Numbered from the stretch's first letter, positions 37,430 to 50,829 are shown. The stretch: 64,000 nt of DNA from Theropithecus gelada (GCF_003255815.1 NC_037673.1:91863384-91927383), one strand, 5' to 3'. The notes: generated from the sequence alone by a model not told the origin. A program made the numbers and translations.

Positions 37430-37995
37430 AAAAAAAGATAATTTATATTTCCAACTTTTTATTTTGAGATAACTTTATATTTACAGAAAATTAAGAAAAA
37501 ACAGTACACAAAGCTTGTGCACACCTTTCATGCGCCTTTCCAAGGGGTTTACATCTTGTGCAACCATAGTACTATTAGTTAAACCAAAACATTAACATTG
37601 ATACAATATCCTTAACTCATTTATAGACCTTTATATTTTTCCAATTGTTCTATTAATACATCTTTTTTTAAGGTCCAGTATTCAATTAAGACTCCCTATT
37701 GCATTTGGTTATTATGTCTCCTCCAAACTGGGATATTTTATCTTTGTCTCTCACAACCTTAAAACTTTTGAAGAGTACTATTCAGTTATTTTATATTATG
37801 GTCCTTAATTTTGGTTTGCCTGGTGTTTCCTAATGATTAGGCTGGGATCAAACATTTGTAAGAATAAGTGATGTTATGTCATTTTCATTGGCTTGTATCA
37901 GGAGGTACATGGTGTCCATATGTCTAATTACTAGTGATGTTATCTCTGATCAGTTGGTTAAGGTGGTATCACATCAACCAGATTTCTTCACTATA
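37430..37995. mobile_element. old L1 (L1M) 3' region
   Basis: 'gaagagtactattcagttat', 'gatgttatctctgatcagtt' and 'tataaagtcac' match the ancient L1M 3' UTR block. It is heavily decayed. Confidence 0.6.
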
Positions 37996-38174
37996 AAGTC
38001 ACTATTTGAAAAATAATATTTTGGTTCAAAAATGATTGACAAACTCATGATGCAGACAGCCATAATGTAGTAATATTCTCCAAATTTATATTTTTGGAGA
38101 AAATGAAAATAATTTTACTTTCATAGACATTTATGTTTGTGATATTCGTAACTTCTCATTCCACATGTCAGGAG

Positions 38175-38918
38175 ATTTTTCTGTGAGATTAAGTGAAATA
38201 ACCTATTTGAGATACTTAGCAGAAGGGTGAGGACAGAGAAATCGCTTAGTTTGCTACTACTATTAATGCTATTAACCTATCACTTTCCACTTAATATACT
38301 GATATACTTCCATGTCAATAACTGTTCACTGGCCTAATTTATAATGGTTGCATAATTTTCCATTAAATGTGTTAAGCATACTTTAACTTATCAAGTAACG
38401 GGGGACAATTAGAGTGTGTCTACTTGTTTGGCTACTATACTTCCAGGTAAATTTGGTTGATTAAATATATGTGCCTTATTTTACTTCACACTAAATCCCT
38501 TCGAAAGCTACAGAGAAGGGATTTTGTTAAGCACATAAACTCATGAAATGGGGAGAACAGGAGTGGAAGCAATCACAAAAAATTACGAAAACAAAAAAGC
38601 AAATAATTTAGCAGACCCAAGAAAATAAAATGTCAATCCAGCAGCAAGGAAAGTCAAGAACTAACCCTTTCTATGCTTCAGAATTCCCCATGACTTAGGA
38701 ATTTGCAGGCACCAAATAGCTTGACATTAGGATGAAAGTAGGTTGGAAAATAAAAAAAAGATTGCTTTAAAGTCTGTTTCACAAGCAATCTTCCCCAGCT
38801 TCCCTCATCACTCTTTATTGCTGAAAACCATCCCTTTGTCACCCAGCAAAGAGACTGAGGGTGTTTTCCCCAGAGACATCAGACACAGTTAAAGGTGGAG
38901 GCTTCACACCCCCGAACC
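38175..38918. repeat. left arm of a ~740-bp inverted duplication
   Basis: It is the reverse complement of 44421-45162 along its whole length, at about 85-90 percent by eye. Its outer part includes a decayed L1M piece ('ggttgcataattttccatt'); the inner part (38460-38918) is not a family I recognise. Confidence 0.9.
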
Positions 38919-38930
38919 AACTGTAAGAGA

Positions 38931-38976
38931 CTGGTCACCTCGGGGTTGCTTGCTAGCAGGTGCTACTGAGGGATAA
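38931..38976 (+). repeat. 46-bp segment duplicated at 41338-41383
   Basis: The block starting CTGGTCACCTCGGGGTTGCT recurs 2.4 kb away in the same orientation with two mismatches. It lies just inside the inner end of the inverted arm. Confidence 0.9.
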
Positions 38977-40180
38977 ATAATAATGGACTGACCCTAACTT
39001 CCCCTTTGTTTCTCACCTCCCTCCAGTGAACACAAGGATTAATCTGCTTGTCGTTTAAAATAATATAATCTTGAAGCTGTTGTAAACAAGTGGAGGAAAG
39101 CAGACCTTCAACAATTGTCTTTAATTATGGTTAGAAGAGGGACCAATCTTGATTTCAGTTATGACAGGCAATTATGACAGGCAAAAGATTTGTACAATCA
39201 GTAAAACTGAAAGAGAAAACAAAGCTACTAAAGCAGAGCTGGCCCACAGCACGTTACTTTAAAAGTTCTAAGTAAGCTTCTGATACTGAAACTCAGGAAA
39301 TGCCTGACAAAAATCTGGTTTTTTGGCTTATCTTTATAAACTAGAAAATGTTAGTCTGGAAACTGTGACCCCTACAATTCTCAGACACTGAGACAAAGTA
39401 TGAATTTCTGCAATTATGTTTACCCCACCTTTTTTTTCTTCCAATGGAGTTCAGAAATCCTTAACTCTCTAAGGGGAAAATAGCAGAGACAATTGAGGGT
39501 TTGTAGCTTTTCTCTTATGTCTGCCTTATTCCATTCAGTTATGGTATCTGCATGCCTCCTGTGAGCATCCGTGTCTCTAGCTCTTTCCTTAGACCCTGCT
39601 GTAGACTTGTCCCTCTGCTGTTCAGACCTGGCCACGCTGAAGCTGTAGCTGTTTACTCACAGCAAGAGAGAGAAGCTAAGACCAGCAAGCCTGGTGGGTT
39701 CCCCATCTCAAGCAAACATGTATTGGCCAGGTCTGAGTTGTTACATGCCAAGGCGAGAAGCAGGTAGCAAAAGTTTATTCTAAGCCCATGGACTTGAGAA
39801 AGTGATGGACTTGTGAGTGGGGGAGGTGGGTAGGATAAATGGCAGCAGGGTGAGGGGGGTCAGTTTAAGGCTACTCAAGTTCTTCTGACTCTCCAGTCAG
39901 AATTACTCAGTAATTCAGGGTAGGGCCATACATACACATGGGGGAAATGTCAGGGTTTAGAGTTAAGAAAGCTAGGAAAGAAATAGGTATGGGAAAGTAT
40001 TTCATGAGTGCAATGGTTGATGATCCACCATTTACTTTCCTAGTGCTCTACAACTGGAAAAAGCAGAGGCAATGGCTTTAATTCTATTTGCAAGGCTAGT
40101 TAAGAGTCGATGGAAGAACTGGCACTATTTGATAAACTGTGCCCAAACTCTAGGTGAACACTATTTCAAAAAGCATTAAA
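38977..40180. other. intergenic, no gene
   Basis: No gene or clearly named repeat. A 13-base inverted pair TCAGACCTGGCCA (39622-39634) and its complement (39724-39736) may be part of an old LTR I cannot assign. Confidence 0.5.
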
Positions 40181-40184
40181 CACA

Positions 40185-40405
40185 GATATAAGAGCAGACT
40201 CAAAACAGACCACCTGGATTTGATTCTCAGCTCTGCCACTTATTAACTGGGAACATCCAGACACATTTTGAACATGTCTTTGCTTTGGTTTCCTCATTTA
40301 CAGAATGAGGGTATAATAGTAATTTACCTATTGAGGTTATTATGCATAACATACTTACAACATTGTCTGGTGCAAGTAAATCATAGTTATTATTATTGAT
40401 TAAAT
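40185..40405 (+). repeat. MIR SINE
   Basis: 'agctctgccacttattaact', 'tttggtttcctcatttacag' and 'ggtgcaagtaaatcatagtt' mark a nearly complete MIR. Confidence 0.75.
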
Positions 40406-41184
40406 AGCACCCTAGTTACATACTAGTTTGTTACACAAGTTTGTCAAATTCTGGAGTGGGGAGGCATCTTGGACAGATACATGATTTCAAAGTGTAAAAC
40501 CGACTAGCTCTGGCACTCAATTCTCATCTCTTTCTCCCTTTTTGCCTACTCACTAATTTTTAGTGTGTTACCCTTCTTCTTCTTTTTTTCTTTCTCTCAT
40601 AATTCTATACATTCCCAATTGGCTTTTCCCATAAGCCCATTGAGAGAGCCAGAGCAGGTTTTATTAACCCCAGTTCACTAAAATGCAGACAAGTGAAGCG
40701 GTTTACCATGTCTCACAGAGTGAACTTCACATGTCTGACTTGAGGACCTGATCCTTCCTCTTGGAGCACTTTGCATCTGATTTCTTGGTGGAGTATCAGT
40801 AACAATGGGGTTAAGGGCTCTGGGAAGACTAGAAAGTTGCCCTCTCTAAACACGTTTATTGAAAGTGGCACCTTAGGAAAAAAGGGACTATGTAAACTTA
40901 TTAAGTATGCTGGAAATGTATAAAGTATGAAAGCAGGCATTAGTATGTTTGACATTCAATGTAGTAGAGGTCAGATCACGAGGCACACCAAGAAAACAGT
41001 CAAAAGGGGCACTCTTTAATAATGTGCTTGCTTCTCCACCTTGCCTGCCTCCTGATATTAGAAACAATTTTTTCCTGTGATTATGTCTATTGGTGTTTGA
41101 TTAGTAACACAATGACTTCATTTCATTTCCCAACCTCCTGTGGGAAGGTTTGGATCCAGCCTACAAGAGCCATGATTGTAGGGG

Positions 41185-41670
41185 TATAATGACAACTGAT
41201 GTTCATATAGTACTTTACAATTTTCACAAAGATTTCCATGTATTGGCTTCTCACTACACCATTATTACCATTCCCACTTCACAGACAAGTAAACTGAGTC
41301 ACAGGGAAGCAAAGCTACCAGAGTTTTCATAGATAATCTGGTCACCTCGGGGTTGCTTTCTAGCAGGTGCCACTGAGGGATAAGGCTACCAGAGTTTGCA
41401 TAGATAATCTCACAGAGCTAACTCAGGTCTGCAGTGCTTCTACCTTCCACTTATGTGGAGTAGTTTGATGTTTAATATTTTAAGCAGGTAAGTATTTGAG
41501 TACTGTCTACCCCTTACCAGTACTGTTGCCTGGAATAGCTCCTGAATTTTCAGCTTCCTCATGAAACAGGACATAATACTGCTTACAATTTATAAGATTT
41601 GAATGGACTAAATTATGTAAAGCGCTGAGAACATGGCTTAGCCCATAGTAAGTACTCAACAAAATCTAGC
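41185..41670. repeat. MIR-type remnants interrupted by a copied 46-bp segment
   Basis: 'acagacaagtaaactgagtc' (reverse MIR) lies left and 'gcccatagtaagtactcaac' (sense MIR) lies right. At 41313-41410 the sequence AGCTACCAGAGTTTTCATAG and its 27-base context are duplicated around the 46-base copy (41338-41383). Confidence 0.7.
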
Positions 41671-42089
41671 TGTCATTATGATTGGTCTGTCTTCTGCCGT
41701 TTTCTTTGCTTTGCATTGAAGAGAACTGTCTAAGATTTTAGATTACACTCAGAAGCCCTATGTTTCTAAGTTTATGTTATTCTAAAATATTATTACCATT
41801 TGTTGCTTTGGTAAGAGTAGGAACTTGGAAACTAAGTGAGTTAAATGGACAGTATCCCTGGCATTAATGCCCAACGTATTGTAGGACAATCATTTTCAAA
41901 TGGTTTACTATGCATAATGCTTACGTGGAGTAAGTATCAAGGTAGTTTAAAATGCAGCTTCCTAAGCATTGCTCCTCCCATTCTGATTCTGGAATGGCCT
42001 GAGGCCCAGGAATCTACAAACTTCTACAGATACCCTTGGAGGTCATAAGGAGCACTGTGAAAAGCCTTAACTGGCATTGGCCCTTATCC

Positions 42090-42275
42090 TACCACTGCTG
42101 CTGCTGTTGCTGCTGCTTCACTTTCTTCTCCTCCTGTTCTTCCTCCTGATCTACCTCCTGCTTCTTTTTCTCTGTTTCCTCTTCCTTCTTTATTATTGTC
42201 ATCACCATCATTCTCTTCATTCTCTTTGTATTCCCATCCAATTTCTTCTCATTCTTTTTTCTTCTCCTTTTTGTA
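42090..42275. repeat. CTG/CTT/CTC pyrimidine-rich low-complexity tract
   Basis: An imperfect trinucleotide-like pyrimidine run on the plus strand. The leucine-rich frame across it is a low-complexity artefact. Confidence 0.85.
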
Positions 42276-42299
42276 ACCATTTCAAATAGACTACTTGAG

Positions 42300-44420
42300 G
42301 TTATTTTCCACTATTAAGGTAGCTCTATTTTTATCTCTTCAGAGAAAATGCTGCTGAACCTGGGGAAAAAAAAAACAGAGTAATGACTCAAAGAAAATAT
42401 GTTTATACATAACTTCCCAGGAGCCAATTAGGAAGATAATAATTAGGTTCAGGTGATCATTTGCTCACACATCACCGTAAGGCTCTGGCCCTCTCACCAA
42501 GAGTAAAATAGCCCATTCTTGTTTCCAGAGCTTATTAATGCTGGATTCAAATATAATGCCCTGAAAGTACATTTTAAAGTCTTTCTTATCAAGATGTATA
42601 ACTAGATACAGGATCATTATTCTTATAATCCAATAAAAATTATGTATGTCAATCTTTTGTTTCAAGCCAGCCAGGCACTCCAAGAACAATGTTAACAGTT
42701 TCTACATCCTGTCCCAACACCCAACCTATTGCATCTAAATTCTGGGAACCTAGTCAAGAAAGCCAAGTGCCAGTTATGAAGCTAGTTAAACTAACCAATT
42801 GTGATCACCAATTTAGATACCATATCTGTATAGCTTCAAAGAAAGTAGATATTTTGTAATCACCGACTTTAGAAAGTAAGAATGGGCATTGAAGTCACTT
42901 TATCAGTGGTTATCAATTATTGCTGCACTTAGTGTCTTGAAAACAGCACTGATGCCCTGGCCCTAAGTCCACAGATTGTTATTTAATTGGTGTGGCATGG
43001 GTCACGCCGGGTGATTCTACTGGGCAGATATACATGAATCAAATTTGTTTAACAATTGTCTGCTCTCTATATCCTTCTGCAATTCATGGACAGAGATTAA
43101 GCCTAGAAGTAAAACGAAGCAGAGAATTTTAAGATTACTTCAGTCTCAACTACATGCATATTTTAGGGAAAGTGAAATATTAGTCTAGCATTTCTTCTTA
43201 ACTATCTCAATTCTCTATTTCATGTTGCTAGGGTATACTTGATCTTGTCAAAATATTTCCTGCATCTAATAACATGTAGAACCTCAAGGGCATTCCAAAT
43301 GAATCACAGCAATATAAGAAACGAAGGTAAAAGCAAATTAAGTTTGGTCAACAATTTCTTTCGGTTGAATCAGAGTTGTCATAAAAGCAGCCACAGGGGT
43401 TGAGAGTCCACCCCACCTTGTCCCTTATGGAGCTTGTAAAGACTAACTAGACCAATTCACATAAAGGGGCATTCTTTGCACTAGTCTCTGAGTCTAGGTT
43501 ATGCCTTCACTTCTCATCGAAAATAGGTGCATTGAGATCATGACTTGCTAATAAGCCTCATGTAACAGATTTTTCACTGTATTGATGATGGAAGTAAGAC
43601 TCATTTAATTTAGTGTTTGAGAACTTGCTACCTGCCTTGATGTTCTGGTACTTAAAGTTTTACTGTTTTCTATGTTTTGGTGTTGAAAGAACTTTACAAA
43701 TTGAATTATTCTCTCTTTTTATCTCAAGCTGTACAATCTGCTGGTTTCTATAATTTTAAATATCCTCTTGCCTTCAAATATTACCACCAAATCATGGTCT
43801 ATAACAGATAAAAATTATCCTTTCTCTTATTTACATTTTTTCTTTATGCCAAAATTTCTGAAATTTTTCTCTCAATTGGAATTATTTTCTCCATCATATT
43901 GTTCATTTCTAAAATATCATTTTTATTTTAGAAATGTTCCTTTTAATTTCTTCCTGTTCTTCTCTCATGGTTACAATATCTTCTCATGTCTGATAATATT
44001 AATGCTAGGGGGTTTTATTTGTTTGCTTATTTTGTTTTTTATTATTTTTTGCTTTTTTTTGGCAAAAATAAGGAGACCACTATAATGTTTTTTCCTGTAT
44101 AGTTCAGTCCCTTTTCTCATGGTAAAGACATTCCTCAAATTTCCAGTTATCCATGTTGGTAGATCGCATTTGAGAGCGAGAAAAGAAAAGCTGTAATCAT
44201 TTAAATGGGAACTGGCAACTGTGAGTTTTGCTGCAGAATGGGCTGGCCAGGTAGAGTTGAGAAAACCTCAATGCCAGAGTCTTTACATGTTTCCTCTTAG
44301 GTTAGCTGGATTCCAGAGAGAAGACTCCCTGACCTGCATCTTCAGTAAAAAGGGCCAGCCACCAGAAGAAAAGGACAAGAACCCTGAGGACCGCATTCAC
44401 TGTGCCTCACTTCGTTCCAT
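42300..44420. other. intergenic spacer within the inverted arms, no gene
   Basis: AT-rich DNA with a possible MER20/MER5-like stretch at about 42905-43015. The rest shows no recognisable gene or repeat. Confidence 0.6.
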
Positions 44421-45162
44421 GTTTCGGTGTGAAGCCTCCACACTTAACTGTGCCTGGTCTTTGGGGAAAACACCTTCAGTCTCTTTGCTGGGTGACAAAG
44501 GGATGGTTTTCTGGCAATAAAAAGTGATGAGAGAAGCTGGGGAAGATTGCTTCTGAAATAGACCTTTAAGCAATCTTTTTTATTTTCCCATCTATTTTCA
44601 TCCCAATTTCAAGCTATTTGGTGAGCCTGCCAATTCCTAAGTCAGGGGAAATTCTGAGGCATAGATAGGGTTAATTCTTGGCTTTCCCTGCTGCTGGATT
44701 AACATTTCATTTTCTTGGGTCTGCTAAATTATTTGCTTTTTTGCTTTCATAATTTTTGTGATTGCTTCCACTCCTGTTCTCCCCATTTCATAAGTTTATG
44801 TCCTTAACAAAATCCCTTCTCTGTAGTTTTTGAGGGATTTTAGTGGGGCATGAAAGGAGACACATATATTTAATCAACCAACTTTACCTGAAAGTATAGT
44901 AGCCAAACAAATAGATATACTCTAAGTGACTCCCAGTATTTAGTAAGTTAAAGTATATTTAACCCATTTAATGGAAAATTATGCAACCATTATAAATTAT
45001 GCCAGTGAATAGTTAATGACATGGAAATATATTGATGCATTAAGTGGAAAGTGATAGGTTAATAGCATTAATAATAGTAGCAAACTAAGCAACGTCTCTG
45101 TCCTCACCCTTCTGCTAAGTACCTTAAATGGATTATTTCACTTAATCTCACAGAAAAACTCT
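44421..45162. repeat. right arm of the ~740-bp inverted duplication
   Basis: The inverted partner of 38175-38918. The outer boundary meets an antisense MIR (45165-45265, 'ttgcccaaggtcacattg') that the left arm lacks, so the homology ends there. Confidence 0.9.
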
Positions 45163-45164
45163 AT

Positions 45165-45265
45165 AAAGAAGCTACTGTTGTTGTCCATTTTATAGACAGG
45201 GAAACTGGAGTTTAGAGATTAAGCAATTTGCCCAAGGTCACATTGTTGTGGCCCAGATTTTAGAA
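45165..45265 (-). repeat. antisense MIR
   Basis: 'gtccattttatagacaggga' and 'caatttgcccaaggtcacat' are the reverse MIR core. Confidence 0.75.
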
Positions 45266-46104
45266 GACTATCACTGGACTCTAAATAAAAGAAATAGAAC
45301 TTACAGGTAGCAATGAATTCTGTTCATAAGCTGTATCAAGCATCAAACGGGTAAGAGAGCAACATTAACAAGGATGCATTTGACCAAGAACGGGCTCTGT
45401 TGTTCTCCTACTTCTTCGCAGGGATGAGATGGCAGTCAGCAGCTTGTGCAAGTGAGATATCTGACAGGTTTTAGAGGCCCATAAGAGTGGTCAGGCTTAC
45501 CTTCTTTCCTGTTTTTCGGGCTGTTTCATTGCCCAAAGATAACTTATTCTACCATGTAAGGTAATAATTCTCCTAGTCAGTAATTCTGACATCCAGGTCT
45601 TTGTCTGGGTTCTGGGTCTGGAGATTCTTATTGTGGCACACTGATGTGATTTAACTTTATTGTGAACCTGAATTTTGGGAATTTTCCATTTATATGCATT
45701 TAGTGGTTCTCTACAGACAGGTCTGCCACAGTTTGTTTTGTACATAATAAGCAAAGTTTGAAGAATATCATTCAATTCATGTAAAATAAAAGGAAACATA
45801 TTTCTGTAACCCATATAAAATTCTTTTTGAAATTTCAAAAAATGTGCCTCCAGCTGTCCTTAGGATATGTGTTAGAGTAGCGGACACTGTTATTGGTTTC
45901 ACTGTTCTTGAGGTCTGTCCTTTACAGCCTAATATCCACGATGAAAACATTTACGAATGCCCACGAAGGAAGGAAACTCTTCCTTTTCTTTCTAAAGAAG
46001 TACCTTGGCCGTTGGTCCCCAAACTGAGCATGTATACAGACTTGCAATGGTAAATTCAAAACATGCAGAGTGAGGTTGGTTGAAGATTAAAAAATAAAGG
46101 CAAT

Positions 46105-46250
46105 GTGGTGAAATCCCATCTCTACACAAAATGTGAAATTTAGCTGGGCATGATGGTGTGCACCTGTGGTCCCAGCTACTACACAGGCTGAGGGAGGATG
46201 GCATTAAGGCCAGGAGTTCAAGGCAGTAGTGAGCTATGAAAGAAAGTAAA
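46105..46250 (+). mobile_element. old Alu-type fragment
   Basis: 'aatttagctgggcatgatgg', 'tgtggtcccagctactacac' and 'caaggcagtagtgagctatg' match an AluJ-type right portion. Confidence 0.8.
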
Positions 46251-46702
46251 AGAAAGGCTTTATGTAGCAACTTTATCTTCTTGCTATGCAGAAAAGAACT
46301 GGATTCATTGCCCAGACACATAATGAGTCGCTTTTGAATGTACTCTAGACCTCCATGGGCTGTCATCTGAAATGGTTCCTATTTTTCTAACTTTACCTGT
46401 CTTTTCTTCTTCACGCAGTTTCCTCATATATTTTTTAAAATCTTATCTTTTCTCTCAATGTTCCACTCTTCTATTTCGGGAGCACGCCACTCTGGAATTC
46501 TTAAGTTCCCAGTCAGGTCTTGTCCTGTAAATTTCCTCAGTCTTGTGCATTTTTGGCAGATCGCTGGCATTCTCTTTTCTGCCTTTTTTGAGGCTGAGTT
46601 CTGAACAAAAAGAAGCCCAATGTCCATCCTATGGTATGTGTGAATCTAGGTAAGGCTGGGGGTAGTGGGGGTGAAGTGTTCTACTTAGAACTGCAAAATA
46701 AT

Positions 46703-47003
46703 CTTTTTCTTTTGAGGCAGGGTCTTACTCTGGAGCCCAGGCTGGACTGCAGTGGTGGATATGGGCTCACTGCAGCCTCAACCTCCAGGGCTCAAGCAAT
46801 CCTCGCACTTCAGCCTGCTGAGTAGCTGGAACCACAGGCATGTGCCACCACTCCTGGCTAATTTTGTTTATTTTTTGTAGAGACAAGGTCTCACTGCGTT
46901 GCCCAGGCTGGTCTCAAACTCCTCAGCTCAAGCTCAGACTTCCAAATGATACAGTGACTCTCTTTAAAGTGCTGTGATTACAGGCATGAGCCACCATGCA
47001 CAG
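46703..47003 (-). mobile_element. AluJ, antisense
   Basis: A diverged Alu from 'gaggcagggtcttactctgg' to 'gcatgagccaccatgcacag'. A 12-base target duplication CTGCAAAATAAT lies at 46691-46702 and 47004-47015. Confidence 0.93.
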
Positions 47004-47019
47004 CTGCAAAATAATTTTT

Positions 47020-50000
47020 AGTGTACAAAAAAAAAAAAAATCAGAGAACTCCATAGATTACCTTTCTGAGAAAACCCCTCATTTGGTCTACATAAGAATC
47101 CTATATTCTTATTGTTAATATAACTTGACTTTACTGTGGTACAAGAACTATTTGTTCATAACCCTGTATTACATTGCAAACTGCTCTACCATTAACATGG
47201 CTTTAAAGGATATCATGGCCAATTGTGTCTCTGTAATTTTAGGCCTTTTTTCTGTGTTTGCAGAAAGGAGGAACTGGACAGCCCTATCACTCGTATGTTT
47301 GTGGCAGGATGATATTTTGAGATATTAACCAGGGTTCCCCAAGCTCCTTTCCTATTCAGTCAGCAGCAGGAATTGCTTCAGACAGGATGCAGGGTTTTAA
47401 GCCAAGAACACAAAAAGAAAATAAGCAGTCAGTGCTCAGCTTTTGAATCTCTAAAAATAAAATTTAAACCTCACTGTGGAGACGGAAATCTATAAAGTCA
47501 AGGTCATTGATATTCAAGATCCAGTTTCTTTTGAGCAGCAAGAAGCCAAGCCCAAAGGACGTCAGGCATAAGGTTTGTGCCATAAACAATGGAATGGAAA
47601 GAGAATAGATGAAGAGTCAGGCTGCCGTATCCTAGAGACTAGATAAAGGTTGCCTGGGCTAGAAAAAAAGAGTTACCTTGAAGAAAAAGCATCTGTGGAA
47701 GATGAGTATGCCACTTCAGTTTCTCTCCTCTTCAGACCAACATCTAGAGAAGAAAGAGGGTGACTGAGCTTCCTGTCATTTGGGGGATTTGGGAGGAAAG
47801 GTAGGATCCTAAGTACTCAACAAACAGAAAATCACAAGCATTGGCCAATTAGAAGAGGTGCCCAATTAATCCAAATGATTATTCTGGTGCATGTTGGTTA
47901 AATTACAGACCTGGAGAGGGCATGAATGCCTGGCTCCCATCGGAGAATTCAGTGTGGCAGCACTCTTGGATAGGTGCTGCACAGCATGGTGGCAAAGCAG
48001 GAATTAAACAAAATGAGCCCAGGCGTGAGAAGCCATGAGACACAGCTTTGAGTTTCTCTCAGACTTGCAAGTGATATAGTGACAGCTGAAAGTGCAGGCC
48101 CTTGGGGCCTTGGATGTGGCTGAGAGAGCACCAGTGGACTTGAGGAAGCTTAAACCCATGTTAGGACCTCAGGCAGTAGCAGAAGTCGTGGGCATAAGAA
48201 CTGATTTCCAAAGGCTAGGAAGTTAAATAGCAGCTGGTGCCAGCAGAAGGCACAGAATAGCCACTGACTACATATACCAGCACATACACATGTGCACACA
48301 CACCCACACACTCATCCACACGCTCACACACCCATCCACACATTCACACACATCCACATACATGCCTGCATGAGCCCTCTGTGGAATTTAAATGTTACTC
48401 ATGGGCAGAAAATAGACAACGGCAGAACCTTAAAATTGCCTGAGTTTAAAACGAAAATGACTGAGGAATAATTTGACTGGGTTTACTTGGGAACACTTGG
48501 TCAAAGGTTCTGATTTTAGAAGGAAACATGAGTTACAATAAAAATTACATTTATTTATAGAGAAGTAAAGTATACGTTACCCCTTGGATGCCTTCTCAAG
48601 CATATAGGAGTTGTGTGTGTGTGAAATATTTTTAATATATGTGATATCAGCTGAGGTGCCCTGCCAGTGACATTCTAATTAAATTGGCTCTAATGCTGTC
48701 CACTGTGTGTTGAAATCCCATGTCCGCTCTGATCTTTCTGGAAAACATAAAACAAGAAGTAAAAACCTGCCCTGCTAGAATAACTCTGTCCTACATCAGT
48801 GATTTTCAAACATTTTAAGTGCTAGAGACATCATTCTGGATGGAACTCTCATATGTTTAAAAAAAAAAAAAAAGATAAAGCCAGGACCATTCTGGCTGCG
48901 CAGAGATGAGGGACAAGAACCAGCTCAGGGCATCTGTCTGGAATATTTTTATGCACTGAAATGCCCTTACAAAGAAAGGCATTTTGAAAGCTACTGCCGT
49001 ACTCATTGCTGTCCTAGGTGAATTCCAGAAAGCGTATTAACGTGTGTGGGGGCTATAAATCTTAAAGTCTTAGGTTTGACTCCAAATGGAACAGGAAATC
49101 TATGCATAGAATGTTTCTAATTATGTCCCTTGGGGTTTTGAGGCTAAGTGTTTGCAATGCTGGATTTAAAGGATAAGTGAAAGCAAGTGACCAAATGTTT
49201 TGCTCTGGCGTATGAAGACCATCCTGTCAGCTATCCAAAAACCAACTTGCTGTATTTCATTCATTTATTCACTCAACAAATGTATATTGTGCTTTTATCA
49301 AGTAGTAGGCACTGTGCTAGCTGCAATGGAAACAGTTTCCCTGCCCGCTATTGACTGTTATAGCTTTACATGAATTCTTTGAACTATAATGTTTCTGCTA
49401 CTTGCTGCCTTTTCAGAACAGAGCAAACTGAATGCTTGAATGCATTTCTGCTAGTGTGCAAACTCTTGAAGTTCTTGGTGGGTTTAGTCACTTTCAGGAA
49501 GATCAATACAGAAACTCTGAATAGCTAGAGCATGCCCAGGTTTACCATATTCACATAAGGGAGGAGTCCGGTCTAATATACTGGACCATAAATATCGTAT
49601 CACTGATCAAAAAATGTAGTCAAGCAGAGCTCTTCAAAGGCATTTCTATTTGCTACCTAACTGGATCATATGCCATTTTTAAAATGCAACCATTCCCCAG
49701 ACTTAAACTCCCTGGATAAATTGTGAAGAAAAATAGTATCTTTAAAAATACTTAGTGTTTTATTTATTTACTTTATACACCTAGTTAGATCAATTACTTC
49801 TGCTAGGCTTATTACGAAAAACAACAATCCTCTGCCCTCCCGTCTGCCCCATTTCCAGCTTCTCCAAGACAATCTTCCCACTTTCATAGCTTTCAGTACT
49901 TTGCCTCCATATCTCTAAATAATGCCATTCTCTTTTTTCTTGATAACTTTTAGTTTTAGGCATTATGTAGTCTAAAAGCATCTCTCTCCTTAACCATCAA

Positions 50001-50070
50001 TGCAATCTTGCCATACACAGTAACTTCTTCCACTTCATAGTTATGTCACAACTCTGTATAGACACATACT
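47020..50070. other. intergenic, no gene
   Basis: A CA-rich run lies at 48290-48362 and an L2 5' piece near 49255-49350 ('actcaacaaatgtatattgt'). Nothing else is recognisable. Confidence 0.65.
48290..48362. repeat. CA-rich simple repeat with CACAC(A/T)C units
   Basis: An imperfect CA microsatellite with recurring CCACAC and CATCC interruptions. Confidence 0.85.
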
Positions 50071-50082
50071 CAGTGTTCACAT

Positions 50083-50372
50083 CAGGGGTCCCCAACCCCA
50101 AGGCCATGGAACAGTAAAGGTCCGTGACCTGTTAGGAACCGGGCTGCACAGCAGCAGGTGAGCCGCCAGTAAGCAAGCATGACCGCCTGAACTCTGCCTC
50201 CTACTGTACATGCGAGGAATCTGGGTTTCATGCTCCTACGAGAATCTAATGTCTGATGATCTGAGGTGGAACAATTTCATCCTGAAACCAACCCCCAACC
50301 CTGCACACCATCCATGGAAAAACTGTCTTCCATGAAATCAGTCCCTGGTGCCAAAAAGGTTGGGAACCGCTG
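50083..50372 (+). mobile_element. MER1-type hAT-Charlie transposon with intact ends
   Basis: It begins CAGGGGTCCCCAACCCC and ends GGTTGGGAACCGCTG, which are the MER1A/B terminal inverted repeats. An 8-base target duplication, GTTCACAT (50075-50082) and GTTTACAT (50373-50380), differs at one base. It is non-autonomous with no transposase frame. Confidence 0.93.
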
Positions 50373-50829
50373 GTTTACATGATTAGGTATGCAAAGCCTA
50401 TTCACTCTTGAGGTATATAATCTATTATGATTGCTTTTTTCTTCTAAAATACTTTGCCATGTGTATTTTTGCTTAGTTTTCTATGTATTTCTCACCAATT
50501 CATCCCTAAATTCTCACCCATTTGTCCAATCTTCTCTCACTATGTTCAAATGCATTAGGTAATCTATCAATGCCATCTTCCTGGGAACATTTTCCAGAGC
50601 CTGCTGGCCTGGACTCTCTGGACAGGACTCTCTTTATGTCTGGTGCACCTTGGTGGGAGAACCCTTCATCATCATCATGGATTCTCTTACCACTCTCTTA
50701 AGATGGAGCCAATATTCTGGACCCCATATCTCCTGCCATCTTGGTATTTTCACTTGTTTTTATGCAGTACTGTTTTTAGCAGATTCCTGAGAAACAGTGT
50801 ATGTCTGAAAATGCCTGAAATATACCCCC

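Noticed and set aside
39597..39740. 13-bp inverted pair as DNA transposon ends
   Set aside because: No target duplication and no known terminal motif; I keep it only as a remark.
42077..42289. Leucine-rich 70-residue frame resembling a membrane protein
   Set aside because: It is a translation of a CTG/CTT/CTC low-complexity tract, with no exon signals and no support beyond composition.
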